A stretch of DNA of 64,000 nucleotides from the NCBI RefSeq assembly GCF_003668995.1, contig NZ_CP033068.1:4836001-4900000 (forward strand), given 5' to 3'. The notes beneath the pieces were generated by a model. The model saw nothing but the letters and a program-made list of their open reading frames with translations. It made no database searches and was not told where the DNA came from. Positions within the stretch are counted from its first letter, which is position 1; every line of letters begins with the position of its first letter. This DNA comes from Flavobacterium sp. 140616W15. Its GTDB lineage: Bacteria > Bacteroidota > Bacteroidia > Flavobacteriales > Flavobacteriaceae. Shown piece by piece: positions 1-6,963 of the stretch. The position numbers and the translations under genes are program-made.

Positions 1-257
1 GTATAAAAAGTGATCCGGTAATGTTGGGCAAAATAAATGATTTTGTAAAAATAGATTTGCTAGGTATTCTTCTGAAAAATAAACAAATGATTGGTGATCT
101 GATAGCTTCGTCAGTAAAGAGCTGGGATAAGGAAGAAATTTCTAATAAGCTAGAATTAGAAATAGGCAAAGATCTTCAATTTATACGTATTAATGGAACT
201 GTGGTAGGAGGGTTTGTAGGTCTTTTAATTTATTTTGTAGAGCATATTATTACTTAA
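1..257 (+). CDS. DUF445 family membrane protein, C-terminal fragment
   Basis: The reading frame is open from the left edge of the window, so only the last ~84 residues are present and the start lies outside. The C-terminal pattern, a short amphipathic stretch followed by 'RINGTVVGGFVGLLIYF' and a final hydrophobic helix, is typical of the end of DUF445 proteins. These are integral membrane proteins of unknown biochemical role, usually about 400 residues long. The stop codon is followed directly by one arm of a terminator hairpin that an insertion sequence has split. The family call rests on the C-terminal motif only. Confidence 0.7.
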   Translation, partial: IKSDPVMLGKINDFVKIDLLGILLKNKQMIGDLIASSVKSWDKEEISNKLELEIGKDLQFIRINGTVVGGFVGLLIYFVEHIIT

Positions 258-277
258 AAAAAGAGACAAGCCGTAAG

Positions 278-302
278 TAGACTGCACCCAAAAGTTTAGA
301 CA
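278..302. repeat. Left terminal inverted repeat of IS copy 1
   Basis: It begins TAGACTGCACCC and ends TTTAGACA, matching the complement of 1694-1718 at 22 of 25 positions. The AAG target duplication lies immediately outside at 275-277. Confidence 0.85.
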
Positions 303-311
303 AATTTATAA

Positions 312-1145
312 TTAATTTTGATAATGATGAGCTCGATATTGTATCGGGCTCATTCCTTTTAAATTCAGTTTGATTCTTTCATTATTGTAATATTTTATAT
401 ATTCTATAATTTCCTTTTTTAGATGATTTATGTCTTTAAATTTCATAATATAAAATAGTTCTGATTTTAATATGCCAAAGAAATTTTCTATAACTGCATT
501 GTCTAAGCAGTTTCCTTTTCTTGACATACTCTGCACTAATCCTTTCTCCTTCAAAAGCTGATGATATCGCTTCATTTGATACTGCCAGCCTTGATCGGAG
601 TGTAATATTAAATTAGTATCATTTGATATTCTTCGAAAAGACTTTTTAAGCATATTGGTGATTTGATTAAAATTTGGTCTTTCAGATAAATCATAACTTA
701 TTATTTCCCCATTGAAAAGATCAATTATAGGTGATAAGTACAATTTATTACCTGAGATATTAAACTCAGTTACATCGGTAGCCCATTTTTGATTGGGTTT
801 ATCAGCCTTAAAATTGCGCTGCAATATATTAGGAGCTATCTTTCCTTGTTCTCCTTTATATGATCTGTACTTCTTGATTCTGATTAAACTTTTTAATCCT
901 AAAATTTTCATCAATCGCAACACTGTCTTGTGATTAATTAAAATTCCTTTTTGCCTGATTAATAAAGTAATACGCCTGTAACCTAATCTACCCTTATGAT
1001 GATTGTAAATCTGTTTAATCAAATCTTTAACATCTTTGTATTTATCAATTACTTGACTTCTTTTTTCATAGTAATAATAAGTACTTCTAACCATGTTCGT
1101 ACAATTTAGCAAGAGGTCTAAATCATATTTATGCCTTAGTTCCAT
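312..1145 (-). CDS. IS3-family transposase OrfB (DDE integrase domain)
   Basis: This is the catalytic half of the transposase, 277 residues. A helical HTH_21-type region at about 40-90 precedes an rve integrase core. The DDE triad is visible: Asp in 'WATDVTEF', Asp in 'LHSDQGWQYQ' and Glu in 'NAVIENFFG'. The conserved 'YNNERIKLNLKGMSPIQYR' tail is also present. Its ATG overlaps the OrfA stop as TAATG and lies in the -1 frame, which stays open back to the A AAA AAG site at 1202-1208. An OrfAB fusion can therefore be made by frameshifting, as in IS150. It is clearly homologous, with scattered differences, to the OrfB of copy 2. Confidence 0.92.
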   Translation of the reverse strand: MELRHKYDLDLLLNCTNMVRSTYYYYEKRSQVIDKYKDVKDLIKQIYNHHKGRLGYRRITLLIRQKGILINHKTVLRLMKILGLKSLIRIKKYRSYKGEQGKIAPNILQRNFKADKPNQKWATDVTEFNISGNKLYLSPIIDLFNGEIISYDLSERPNFNQITNMLKKSFRRISNDTNLILHSDQGWQYQMKRYHQLLKEKGLVQSMSRKGNCLDNAVIENFFGILKSELFYIMKFKDINHLKKEIIEYIKYYNNERIKLNLKGMSPIQYRAHHYQN

Positions 1146-1675
1146 TATGGTTTGAGCCTTTTGTTTTGATTGGCTTGTTCGGCTTGAACTAAGGCGTTGA
1201 ACTTTTTTAAAATTTCGTTCTCAGCTCGTAAATACTCCAGTTCCTTTAAAAGTTCTTCTTCCCTAGTTAAGGGTTTGTCTGTTTTTCTCTGTTTTCTCTT
1301 AAAATTCATAGATCTGGGTCTTCCTTTAGGTTTAGATGATAATCCCTCTAAACCAAAGTTAGCAAAATCTCTTTTCCATCTGATAATAATTGAGTCTGAG
1401 GGAATGTTAAATTTTAAACGAGCTTCCCTTAGTGATAATAAATCCTTATCTATTGATAGTAATACTTTTTGTTTAAAATCAATGGAATAGACACGATTCT
1501 TCCGTGGTAACAATCCGATTGTTCCATATGCTCTGTAAAAGCTAACCCATCTACGAATATTTGACTCACTAATACTCTTTTCATTAGATACCGCTTCACT
1601 GGAGTATCCTTTCTCGATAACTAACCTTACACATTCAAGTTTGAATGCGTAATCATACTTGACTTTTCTTTCCAT
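1145..1675 (-). CDS. IS3-family transposase OrfA (double helix-turn-helix)
   Basis: This is the DNA-binding subunit, 176 residues. Two HTH segments lie at about residues 5-60 and 65-120. A basic linker 'NFKRKQRKTDKP' and a leucine-zipper-like helix ('LLKELEYLRAENEILKKF') follow at about 125-165. The architecture and length match IS150 InsA. The ATG comes straight after a hairpin plus T-tract at 1676-1713 that could block outside transcription. The first ~125 residues differ strongly from the copy-2 OrfA, whereas the last ~50 are nearly identical, giving a mosaic pattern. Confidence 0.9.
   Translation of the reverse strand: MERKVKYDYAFKLECVRLVIEKGYSSEAVSNEKSISESNIRRWVSFYRAYGTIGLLPRKNRVYSIDFKQKVLLSIDKDLLSLREARLKFNIPSDSIIIRWKRDFANFGLEGLSSKPKGRPRSMNFKRKQRKTDKPLTREEELLKELEYLRAENEILKKFNALVQAEQANQNKRLKP
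1202..1208 (-). promoter_or_regulatory. Programmed -1 frameshift heptamer A AAA AAG
   Basis: In the OrfA frame the minus strand reads ttA AAA AAG ttc, the canonical IS3-family slippery heptamer. The -1 frame downstream runs without a stop into OrfB, so slippage here would produce the OrfAB transposase. Confidence 0.8.
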
Positions 1676-1713
1676 AAAAATGCCCCCAAATAGTGTCTAA
1701 CTTTTTGGGGGCA
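1676..1713 (-). terminator. Terminator-like hairpin inside the IS right end
   Basis: On the minus strand TGCCCCCAAA pairs with TTTGGGGGCA and is followed by five T residues and then the OrfA ATG. It would stop or sequester read-through transcripts entering from outside the element. Protection from impinging transcription is known for several IS elements; its role here is inferred. Confidence 0.6.
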
Positions 1714-1718
1714 GTCTA
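1694..1718. repeat. Right terminal inverted repeat of IS copy 1
   Basis: The complement reads TAGACTGCCCCC...TTAGACA, matching the left end at 22 of 25 positions. The AAG duplication follows at 1719-1721. Confidence 0.85.
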
Positions 1719-1755
1719 AAGACTTGTCTCTTTTTAGAATATTTTGAGTTTTGTT

Positions 1756-3144
1756 TTAATCTGGGTTTGCCATGATTTTAAAAAGTTCTGAATTAGAGAT
1801 ATAGAATCGATTTTCTAAAGCGATAGCGGCAAGCTTAGCACTCACTAAATTATTTTCTCGTGTATTAATCAAGAATAAAGAGCTCTCTCCAAATGAAAAT
1901 AATCGTTCTTCTGAGTTGAGCATTGTAATGTTATTTTCGACCAAATCTTTGGCAAGTTTCTTCTGTTTTTGCAGTGAAGTGATTTCTATTTTTTGCGCAT
2001 TTATTTTATTGGTCAATTGCACTTTTTCTAAAGCCAGAGCAAATTCATTTTCTTGAACTTTGTATTTGGCTAATTTCAAGCTCCCGCGTTCTTTTCTTAA
2101 AAACAGAGGAAAATAAAACTCCACACCAAATTTGTAATCTTGAAAACGATAATTGTCAATATAACTGGGTTCCGATAGATAGGAGTAACCCAAATTTATT
2201 TTTGGTAACAGCATATTTTGCTTTAGATCTTTCTCTACATTCAGGATATCTATTTTATTTTGTAGTGCATTTATTTTTGGATGTGCATCCAAGCTAAAGT
2301 CTTTCTGTAATAGATCATTAGTTTTTAGCGTTTCTTGTAAGGTGTTTTCTAGCGCTGTTTCTGGTATAAGATTTTCTGAAACCTCTAAGGGGATATTGTT
2401 TTCTAGCCAAAGAAAATTAGATAGTTCCAATTTAGATTTGGTTAGTTTTAGTTTAGAATCCTCATAGCTTAATTGTCTGTTTTTTAAACTTATTCCTGCT
2501 TCAATACTGTCAATTGCTGGTTTATCTCCGCGACTTATTAAGGATTTAATTCCTGATAAGCGTATTTGTGCATTGTTATTGTACATCTCATATAACCTCA
2601 TCTCGTCGAAATTCTTCTTCCAATTAAAATAAGCAATCGAAGCATCGTATAAAATACTAATGGCTTGTAGTTTTCTCTCAGACTCGCTTAGTTTCATTTG
2701 AATTTTGGCTTTTCGAACATCTGCCATTCTTTGATTAATGAATAACCCTTGCCCGATAGGCACATTGATTCCAAAAGAAGTTAGTCCTTGATTTGGAGTA
2801 GAATTTTCGGGATTGAGATAAATACCCTCGCTATTATCGAATCCTGCTTTTAACTCAATTCCATACCAAGTGGGAATTTTAAAACTGCTATTTAAAATAG
2901 AATAGTATTCTTTGTCTTTAAATTCTTTTTTACTAAAATCGACTTCAATTTTTGGGTCAAAACCACCTCGAGCCATCATTAAATTAGCTTGAGCCTTGCT
3001 TACTTCTAAATTAGCATTTTTAACCAAAGGATGGTATTTTTTTACATATCCAAGAAATTCATTATAGGTGAATTCTTTAGAGATTGGTTCTTGGCCAAAA
3101 AGCGTAAAACCAATAAATAGAAAGACTAAATATATCGGTTTCAT
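1756..3144 (-). CDS. TolC-family outer-membrane efflux protein
   Basis: This would be the outer-membrane channel of a tripartite exporter, 462 residues, a usual TolC length. A signal peptide ('YLVFLFIGFTLFGQ', about 1-17) is followed by two long alpha-helical/beta repeats. These carry the heptad-rich pattern of the OEP fold, for example 'EVSKAQANLMMARGGFDPKIEVDF' near the start and 'LNSEERLFSFGESSLFLINTREN' near the end. It is the last gene of tetR-ABC-hlyD-tolC on the minus strand. Its ATG forms a TAATG with the probable true stop of hlyD, indicating translational coupling. The substrate is unknown. Confidence 0.85.
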   Translation of the reverse strand: MKPIYLVFLFIGFTLFGQEPISKEFTYNEFLGYVKKYHPLVKNANLEVSKAQANLMMARGGFDPKIEVDFSKKEFKDKEYYSILNSSFKIPTWYGIELKAGFDNSEGIYLNPENSTPNQGLTSFGINVPIGQGLFINQRMADVRKAKIQMKLSESERKLQAISILYDASIAYFNWKKNFDEMRLYEMYNNNAQIRLSGIKSLISRGDKPAIDSIEAGISLKNRQLSYEDSKLKLTKSKLELSNFLWLENNIPLEVSENLIPETALENTLQETLKTNDLLQKDFSLDAHPKINALQNKIDILNVEKDLKQNMLLPKINLGYSYLSEPSYIDNYRFQDYKFGVEFYFPLFLRKERGSLKLAKYKVQENEFALALEKVQLTNKINAQKIEITSLQKQKKLAKDLVENNITMLNSEERLFSFGESSLFLINTRENNLVSAKLAAIALENRFYISNSELFKIMANPD

Positions 3145-4489
3145 TATTTTTTTCTTTAGTGGTTTTTGTCTCGCTTTTATAATAATTTGGAGGGAATCCG
3201 TTTAGGGTTCTCCATATTTCAAACCAAATGGGTACAGTATCTAATAAAGCAAGCGTTTGAGCACCAGAGCCAATACTAAGTTGTTTTGGCCATTTTGCCT
3301 CAGATGGATCTGGAGCAATAAGGACTCTGTATTTGCCATTGGGGCTAATAAAGTTTTCAATAGCTACCACTTTTCCTCCAAATGTTCCATATGAAATATC
3401 TGGCCATCCAGAAAACACAATCGTCGGCCAGCCATCAAACCAAATACGCACTTTTTCGCCTTTTGACATCAGCGGTAAATCGATTGGACTTATGTAAGTT
3501 TCAACAGCAATATCATACTCAGATGGCATTATGGTTACAATTGGTGTTCCTTCTTTTATGGTTTCTCCTATACCGGCTAGCAAAGCTCTATTGATGTACC
3601 CATTTTGAGCTGCTTTGATGTAATACATGCCATTTCGAACGCTATAATTTACGTATTGATTTTCTAATTTATTGACTTGTGCTTCCGTGTCGAATTTATT
3701 ACTTAAAGTTGTAAATTGATCACTTTTTGCTTTAGCTGTCTTCTCAGAATATTCAGCAGTAATTCTATTGATTTCTACTTTAGAATTAATGTATTCATTT
3801 TTGCTTGTTAGATACTTGTTTTCCTGAGTTACAATCTTAGCATCAACATCCTGTAATTTTAAACGTTTTTCTTCTACATCGGTTAAGGGTTTTAATCCTT
3901 CTTTGTTTAGTTGTACGGAACGATCATATTGCGTGTTTGCGATTTTTAATTGCGTTTTAACAGCGATAAGATCGATGCTGTCGCTTTTTATTTTTAAAAG
4001 AGATTGTTTTACTTTATTTTTTGCTTGTTCTAATTTTAATTTCTGTTCATTCTCTATGAATTCAATTTGCTTAGACAGCGTATTCACTTTTGAGTCATAT
4101 GATTCTAGAGAATGCTTTTTTGCAGTTACTTGATTTTTAGTATTCTCTACCAAATTTGGATCCATGTAGTCTTCTTTTACTTCAGATATGTACATGATTG
4201 TATCTCCCTTTTTTACAAAATCACCTTCTTGAACATACCATTTTTCAATTCTTCCAGAAATAACACTCTGGATAGATTGCGGTCTTTGGTTAGGCTTTAG
4301 AGTTGTTACAGCTCCTGATCCAGAAATGTTTTGTGTCCAAGGAAAGAAAAGAGCAATTATACCAAAGATAGAAGTGCCTATAATGATTTTGTTCAGAATT
4401 CTGTAATGAGGCCTATTGCTTAGGTTTTTCACAGTTTCATACTTGTTAAGGGGCTGTATTTTTGTTTTGTTGTCAGAAATGTTTAGCAT
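3077..4489 (-). CDS. HlyD-family periplasmic adaptor (3' end probably misread)
   Basis: This is the membrane-fusion protein linking the inner-membrane ABC exporter to TolC. One N-terminal membrane helix (about 35-52) is followed by a lipoyl-like half ('VISGRIEKWYVQEGDFVKKG'). A long coiled-coil hairpin (about 115-280), the second lipoyl half ('AAQNGYINRALLAGIGETIKEG') and a beta-barrel region complete it. As read it is 470 residues and overlaps tolC by 68 bp in a second frame. The A7 run at 3147-3153 would, with one more A, give 'KEKK' and a TAA overlapping the tolC ATG by one base (448 residues). That is the normal operon junction style here, so I think the last ~25 residues are an artefact. 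Confidence 0.85.
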   Translation of the reverse strand: MLNISDNKTKIQPLNKYETVKNLSNRPHYRILNKIIIGTSIFGIIALFFPWTQNISGSGAVTTLKPNQRPQSIQSVISGRIEKWYVQEGDFVKKGDTIMYISEVKEDYMDPNLVENTKNQVTAKKHSLESYDSKVNTLSKQIEFIENEQKLKLEQAKNKVKQSLLKIKSDSIDLIAVKTQLKIANTQYDRSVQLNKEGLKPLTDVEEKRLKLQDVDAKIVTQENKYLTSKNEYINSKVEINRITAEYSEKTAKAKSDQFTTLSNKFDTEAQVNKLENQYVNYSVRNGMYYIKAAQNGYINRALLAGIGETIKEGTPIVTIMPSEYDIAVETYISPIDLPLMSKGEKVRIWFDGWPTIVFSGWPDISYGTFGGKVVAIENFISPNGKYRVLIAPDPSEAKWPKQLSIGSGAQTLALLDTVPIWFEIWRTLNGFPPNYYKSETKTTKEKNNETDIFSLSIYWFYAFWPRTNL

Positions 4490-4494
4490 AACTC

Positions 4495-6153
4495 TTATTT
4501 TTTTTGATCAAGTATGATATGTCCTCTTTGCATCGTTATTTTTCGAGTAGATTTTGTTTCCCAATATGGATTTTTAGAAGAAACAATAATGGTCCATTTG
4601 TTTTTGTCTGAAGTTATAAAGTCAATAATTTCATTAGCAACATTATCATCCATAGTGTCAGTTGGATCTTCATAAAAAAGAATTTTTGGCCTATGAATAA
4701 TACTTCTCGCCAATAGTAATTTTTGAGCATTTGATGAAGATAGTTGTTGCCCTTCGGGGAAAATATGTGTGTCTAAACCTTTTGGTAATTGTTTGATAAA
4801 TGAGCCAAGTTGAACACCTTCGATTGCCCATTTTAAATCTTCAGAGCTTACACTAGGGTCATTAAAGGTTAGGTTTTCTAGAATAGTTCCTTCAAATGGA
4901 GTTTCATTGTAATTTATGTAGTTAATTTGTGAGCGGTATTGTTTTATATTTATTTTTTTATAGGTGTCATCATTGATGTAAAGAGAACCTGAGTTCTGTT
5001 TTAGAACTCTTGATAATAATCGAATCAGTGTTGTTTTTCCAGAGCCGTTCGTACCATCAATCACTACTTTTTCTCCTTGTTCAATTTTAAGATTAATATT
5101 TTCTAAAATAAAATTTTCTGAATCTGGAAATTTAAAATTCAAATTTTCAGTCTCTAACGTTATGTTATTGTAGTAATTATCGTCTTTAGAGTCTGTGTAT
5201 TCTTCTAATTCTAAGTCATTTATTTGTCCTATTTTCTCAACAGAACTTAAAACGTCATAGAAGGTTTGAAGTCCCAAGATAATTTTCTCAACAGAGTTTA
5301 TCACTAGTAAGATTATGATTTCTGCGGCTACAAACTGGCCAATGTTCATTTCTTGACCTAGTACTAGAAATCCCCCAATAGATAATAGACCAGCGGTTAT
5401 TATTATTTTAAAGATAATTAATTGAGTAAATTGTTTTTTAATGACGCTAAAATGCTTCTCGCGATAAGTAACATATTCGGTTACTAAAGTATCGTTTTTT
5501 TGAAGCGCAAAATCATGAGTGAGTTCATTGATAAAACTAAAACTGTTGCGTGCTATTTCTTGTAACCAGCTTACAACGCTGTATTTAGCTTTTGATTCTT
5601 TTAGGCTGGTTTCTATTCCAGGGCTATAAGAGAATTTGAAAATAAAGAATAAAAGCAAAAGAAGGAGAACCCCGAAAATAATAAAATAAGGATGATATAA
5701 GGATAATAAAATAATCCCAAAGATGATTTGAAGTAAGGCAGCTGAGAAGTCAATTAATAATTTAGAAGTTCCTTTTTGAATAGTTAGCGTATCAAAAAAA
5801 CGATTTGTTAACTCTGGCAAATAATGTCCATATATCTGATTTGATGTGATTTTAGGTAAGCGTGCTGCAAACTCAAAGGAGAATCGGACAAATATTTTTT
5901 GTTGTAAATTTTCAGTAATACGCAGCTGCATCAAAGATAAAATACCTACTAACGCTACACCAATCACTACCAGTATGATAAGTACAATCCATGAAACACT
6001 TACTCTACCTGATTGTATAAAGTTTATTATCGCCTGAATGCCCAATGGGAGTGATAAACTGACTAATCCTGCAAAAATAGCATAAAAGAAAATTTGATAA
6101 ATGTCTTTTTTATCTAGTTCGAGTAGATTGTAAAATCGTTTTATTGGAGTCAT
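4495..6153 (-). CDS. ABC transporter, fused permease-ATPase, degenerate ATP site
   Basis: This is the inner-membrane engine of the exporter, 552 residues. Residues ~15-300 form a type-1 exporter membrane domain with several hydrophobic helices; no C39 peptidase domain precedes it. The nucleotide-binding domain (~330-552) has a good Walker A ('GTNGSGKTT', ~366-374). Other motifs are altered: the signature is 'LSSSN' (~471) instead of LSGGQ, Walker B reads 'ILFYEDP' with E and D swapped relative to DE (~491), and the H-loop His is replaced ('IIVSSKNPYW', ~522). Hydrolysis may be weak or rely on a partner. It follows tetR by 12 bp and precedes hlyD by 5 bp. Confidence 0.88.
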   Translation of the reverse strand: MTPIKRFYNLLELDKKDIYQIFFYAIFAGLVSLSLPLGIQAIINFIQSGRVSVSWIVLIILVVIGVALVGILSLMQLRITENLQQKIFVRFSFEFAARLPKITSNQIYGHYLPELTNRFFDTLTIQKGTSKLLIDFSAALLQIIFGIILLSLYHPYFIIFGVLLLLLLFFIFKFSYSPGIETSLKESKAKYSVVSWLQEIARNSFSFINELTHDFALQKNDTLVTEYVTYREKHFSVIKKQFTQLIIFKIIITAGLLSIGGFLVLGQEMNIGQFVAAEIIILLVINSVEKIILGLQTFYDVLSSVEKIGQINDLELEEYTDSKDDNYYNNITLETENLNFKFPDSENFILENINLKIEQGEKVVIDGTNGSGKTTLIRLLSRVLKQNSGSLYINDDTYKKINIKQYRSQINYINYNETPFEGTILENLTFNDPSVSSEDLKWAIEGVQLGSFIKQLPKGLDTHIFPEGQQLSSSNAQKLLLARSIIHRPKILFYEDPTDTMDDNVANEIIDFITSDKNKWTIIVSSKNPYWETKSTRKITMQRGHIILDQKK

Positions 6154-6165
6154 ATTTTTTTCTTT

Positions 6166-6837
6166 TTAGCGCAAAACGTTTTCTGCAAGGTTTAAATAAA
6201 ATTGAGTGGTTGTAACAGTTTCATTGCAATCTGTGATAGTCTTTAAATGATCTGTTAGAAAATGTTGGTGTAAACTACCTTCTACAATAGAAGATACTAA
6301 AGATTTTGCAAAAGGATATTCTGGATTTACTTCTTTTACTATAGCAACAATTCGGTTAATAACTCTTTTGTATATTAAAAAAAAACCCTCTTTGTTTTCT
6401 TGATCTACTTCTTTAGTATGAAGAGTTTTGGTGAATTCAGCAATAATGATTTTATTCAATACCGCTTCATTGATATGATCTGTATTTGTGTCGTCTGTTA
6501 CTTTTTCGGTAACAATTGTTATAGCTTTATTAAGTTTTTCTTTTTTGTCCGTAATGTTAGTAGTGCTAAAAACAAGTTTGTATTCCATCCAACTCCAGTA
6601 CCAAGAAGACAGATAGACTAATAATTTGTGTTTGTTTTCGAAATAACGATAAATAGAACTTTCGTTTGAACCTATTTTATCACCTAATTTTTTAAATGTA
6701 AAATTATCAAAACCAATAGCGTCAATGAGAAGTATACTATGTTCAATGATTTTTTTTCCTAATACAGATGTTTCAGGATCTTTTACGTAGATCTTTTCAT
6801 TGACTTGGATTTTTAAATTTGATAGTATAATTTCCAT
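6166..6837 (-). CDS. TetR/AcrR-family transcriptional regulator
   Basis: This 223-residue protein has an N-terminal TetR helix-turn-helix at about 25-75 ('FTFKKLGDKIGSNESSIYRY'). The C-terminal ligand/dimer domain is helical and not recognisable further. It is the first gene of the exporter operon and probably represses it, with derepression by an exported compound or inducer; this is inference from position. A TAnnTTTG promoter box (6855-6862) and a pair of TTTAACTTT direct repeats (6874-6896) lie just upstream of its start. Confidence 0.88.
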   Translation of the reverse strand: MEIILSNLKIQVNEKIYVKDPETSVLGKKIIEHSILLIDAIGFDNFTFKKLGDKIGSNESSIYRYFENKHKLLVYLSSWYWSWMEYKLVFSTTNITDKKEKLNKAITIVTEKVTDDTNTDHINEAVLNKIIIAEFTKTLHTKEVDQENKEGFFLIYKRVINRIVAIVKEVNPEYPFAKSLVSSIVEGSLHQHFLTDHLKTITDCNETVTTTQFYLNLAENVLR

Positions 6838-6854
6838 ATAAGTTATTTTAAATG

Positions 6855-6862
6855 CAAATATA
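6855..6862 (-). promoter_or_regulatory. -7 promoter box of the tetR-ABC-hlyD-tolC operon
   Basis: The minus strand reads TATATTTG, an exact match to the Bacteroidota -7 consensus TAnnTTTG, 17 bp before the tetR ATG. No clear -33 TTG is seen. Confidence 0.55.
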
Positions 6863-6873
6863 ATAGTATTACT

Positions 6874-6896
6874 TTTAACTTTGATGATTTAACTTT
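6874..6896. repeat. Paired TTTAACTTT direct repeats, possible operator
   Basis: TTTAACTTT occurs at 6874-6882 and 6888-6896, a 14-bp period, just upstream of the -7 box of the tetR operon. It could be a regulator-binding site, but TetR operators are normally palindromic, so this is tentative. Confidence 0.3.
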
Positions 6897-6910
6897 TATT
6901 TGTGTAAAAA

Positions 6911-6942
6911 AAAAGCTGCTCTTATGGTTAAGAGCAGCTTTT
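6911..6942. terminator. Intrinsic terminator after gpmI
   Basis: AAAAGCTGCTCTT (6911-6923) pairs perfectly with AAGAGCAGCTTTT (6930-6942) around a 6-nt loop. On the minus strand it is followed by a T-tract. It ends gpmI transcription and insulates the tetR promoter. Confidence 0.85.
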
Positions 6943-6963
6943 AGTTTTTTGTTTCAAATTACT

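Larger units (their letters stand above)
278..1718 (-). mobile_element. IS3-family (IS150-type) insertion sequence, copy 1
   Basis: This 1441-bp element has ~25-bp terminal inverted repeats (278-302 and 1694-1718, 22 of 25 matching). It is flanked by a 3-bp direct repeat AAG (275-277 and 1719-1721). It encodes two overlapping transposase frames on the minus strand with an A AAA AAG slippery site, the standard IS3-family plan; the length is close to IS150. Boundaries were set by comparing copy 1 with copy 2 at 18110-19553: the shared sequence stops exactly where each 3-bp duplication begins. It lies in the loop of a terminator hairpin. Both frames look intact, so it may be active. Confidence 0.9.
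258..1735. terminator. Bidirectional terminator hairpin interrupted by IS copy 1
   Basis: The left arm AAAAAGAGACAAG (258-270) and the right arm CTTGTCTCTTTTT (1723-1735) are perfect 13-bp complements with A and T tracts, lying between the convergent DUF445 and tolC genes. Removing the IS (278-1718) and one copy of the AAG duplication leaves a continuous hairpin with an 8-nt loop. It was evidently a bidirectional intrinsic terminator before the IS entered its loop. Confidence 0.8.

Noticed and set aside
281..1715. Shorter IS boundaries (ACTGC...GCAGT)
   Set aside because: With these ends neither copy has a target duplication; extending to TAGAC.../...CTA and ...TCA gives 3-bp duplications in both.
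4495..6153. Classical bacteriocin exporter with a C39 leader peptidase
   Set aside because: The protein starts directly with the membrane domain; no peptidase domain or double-glycine precursor gene is seen nearby.
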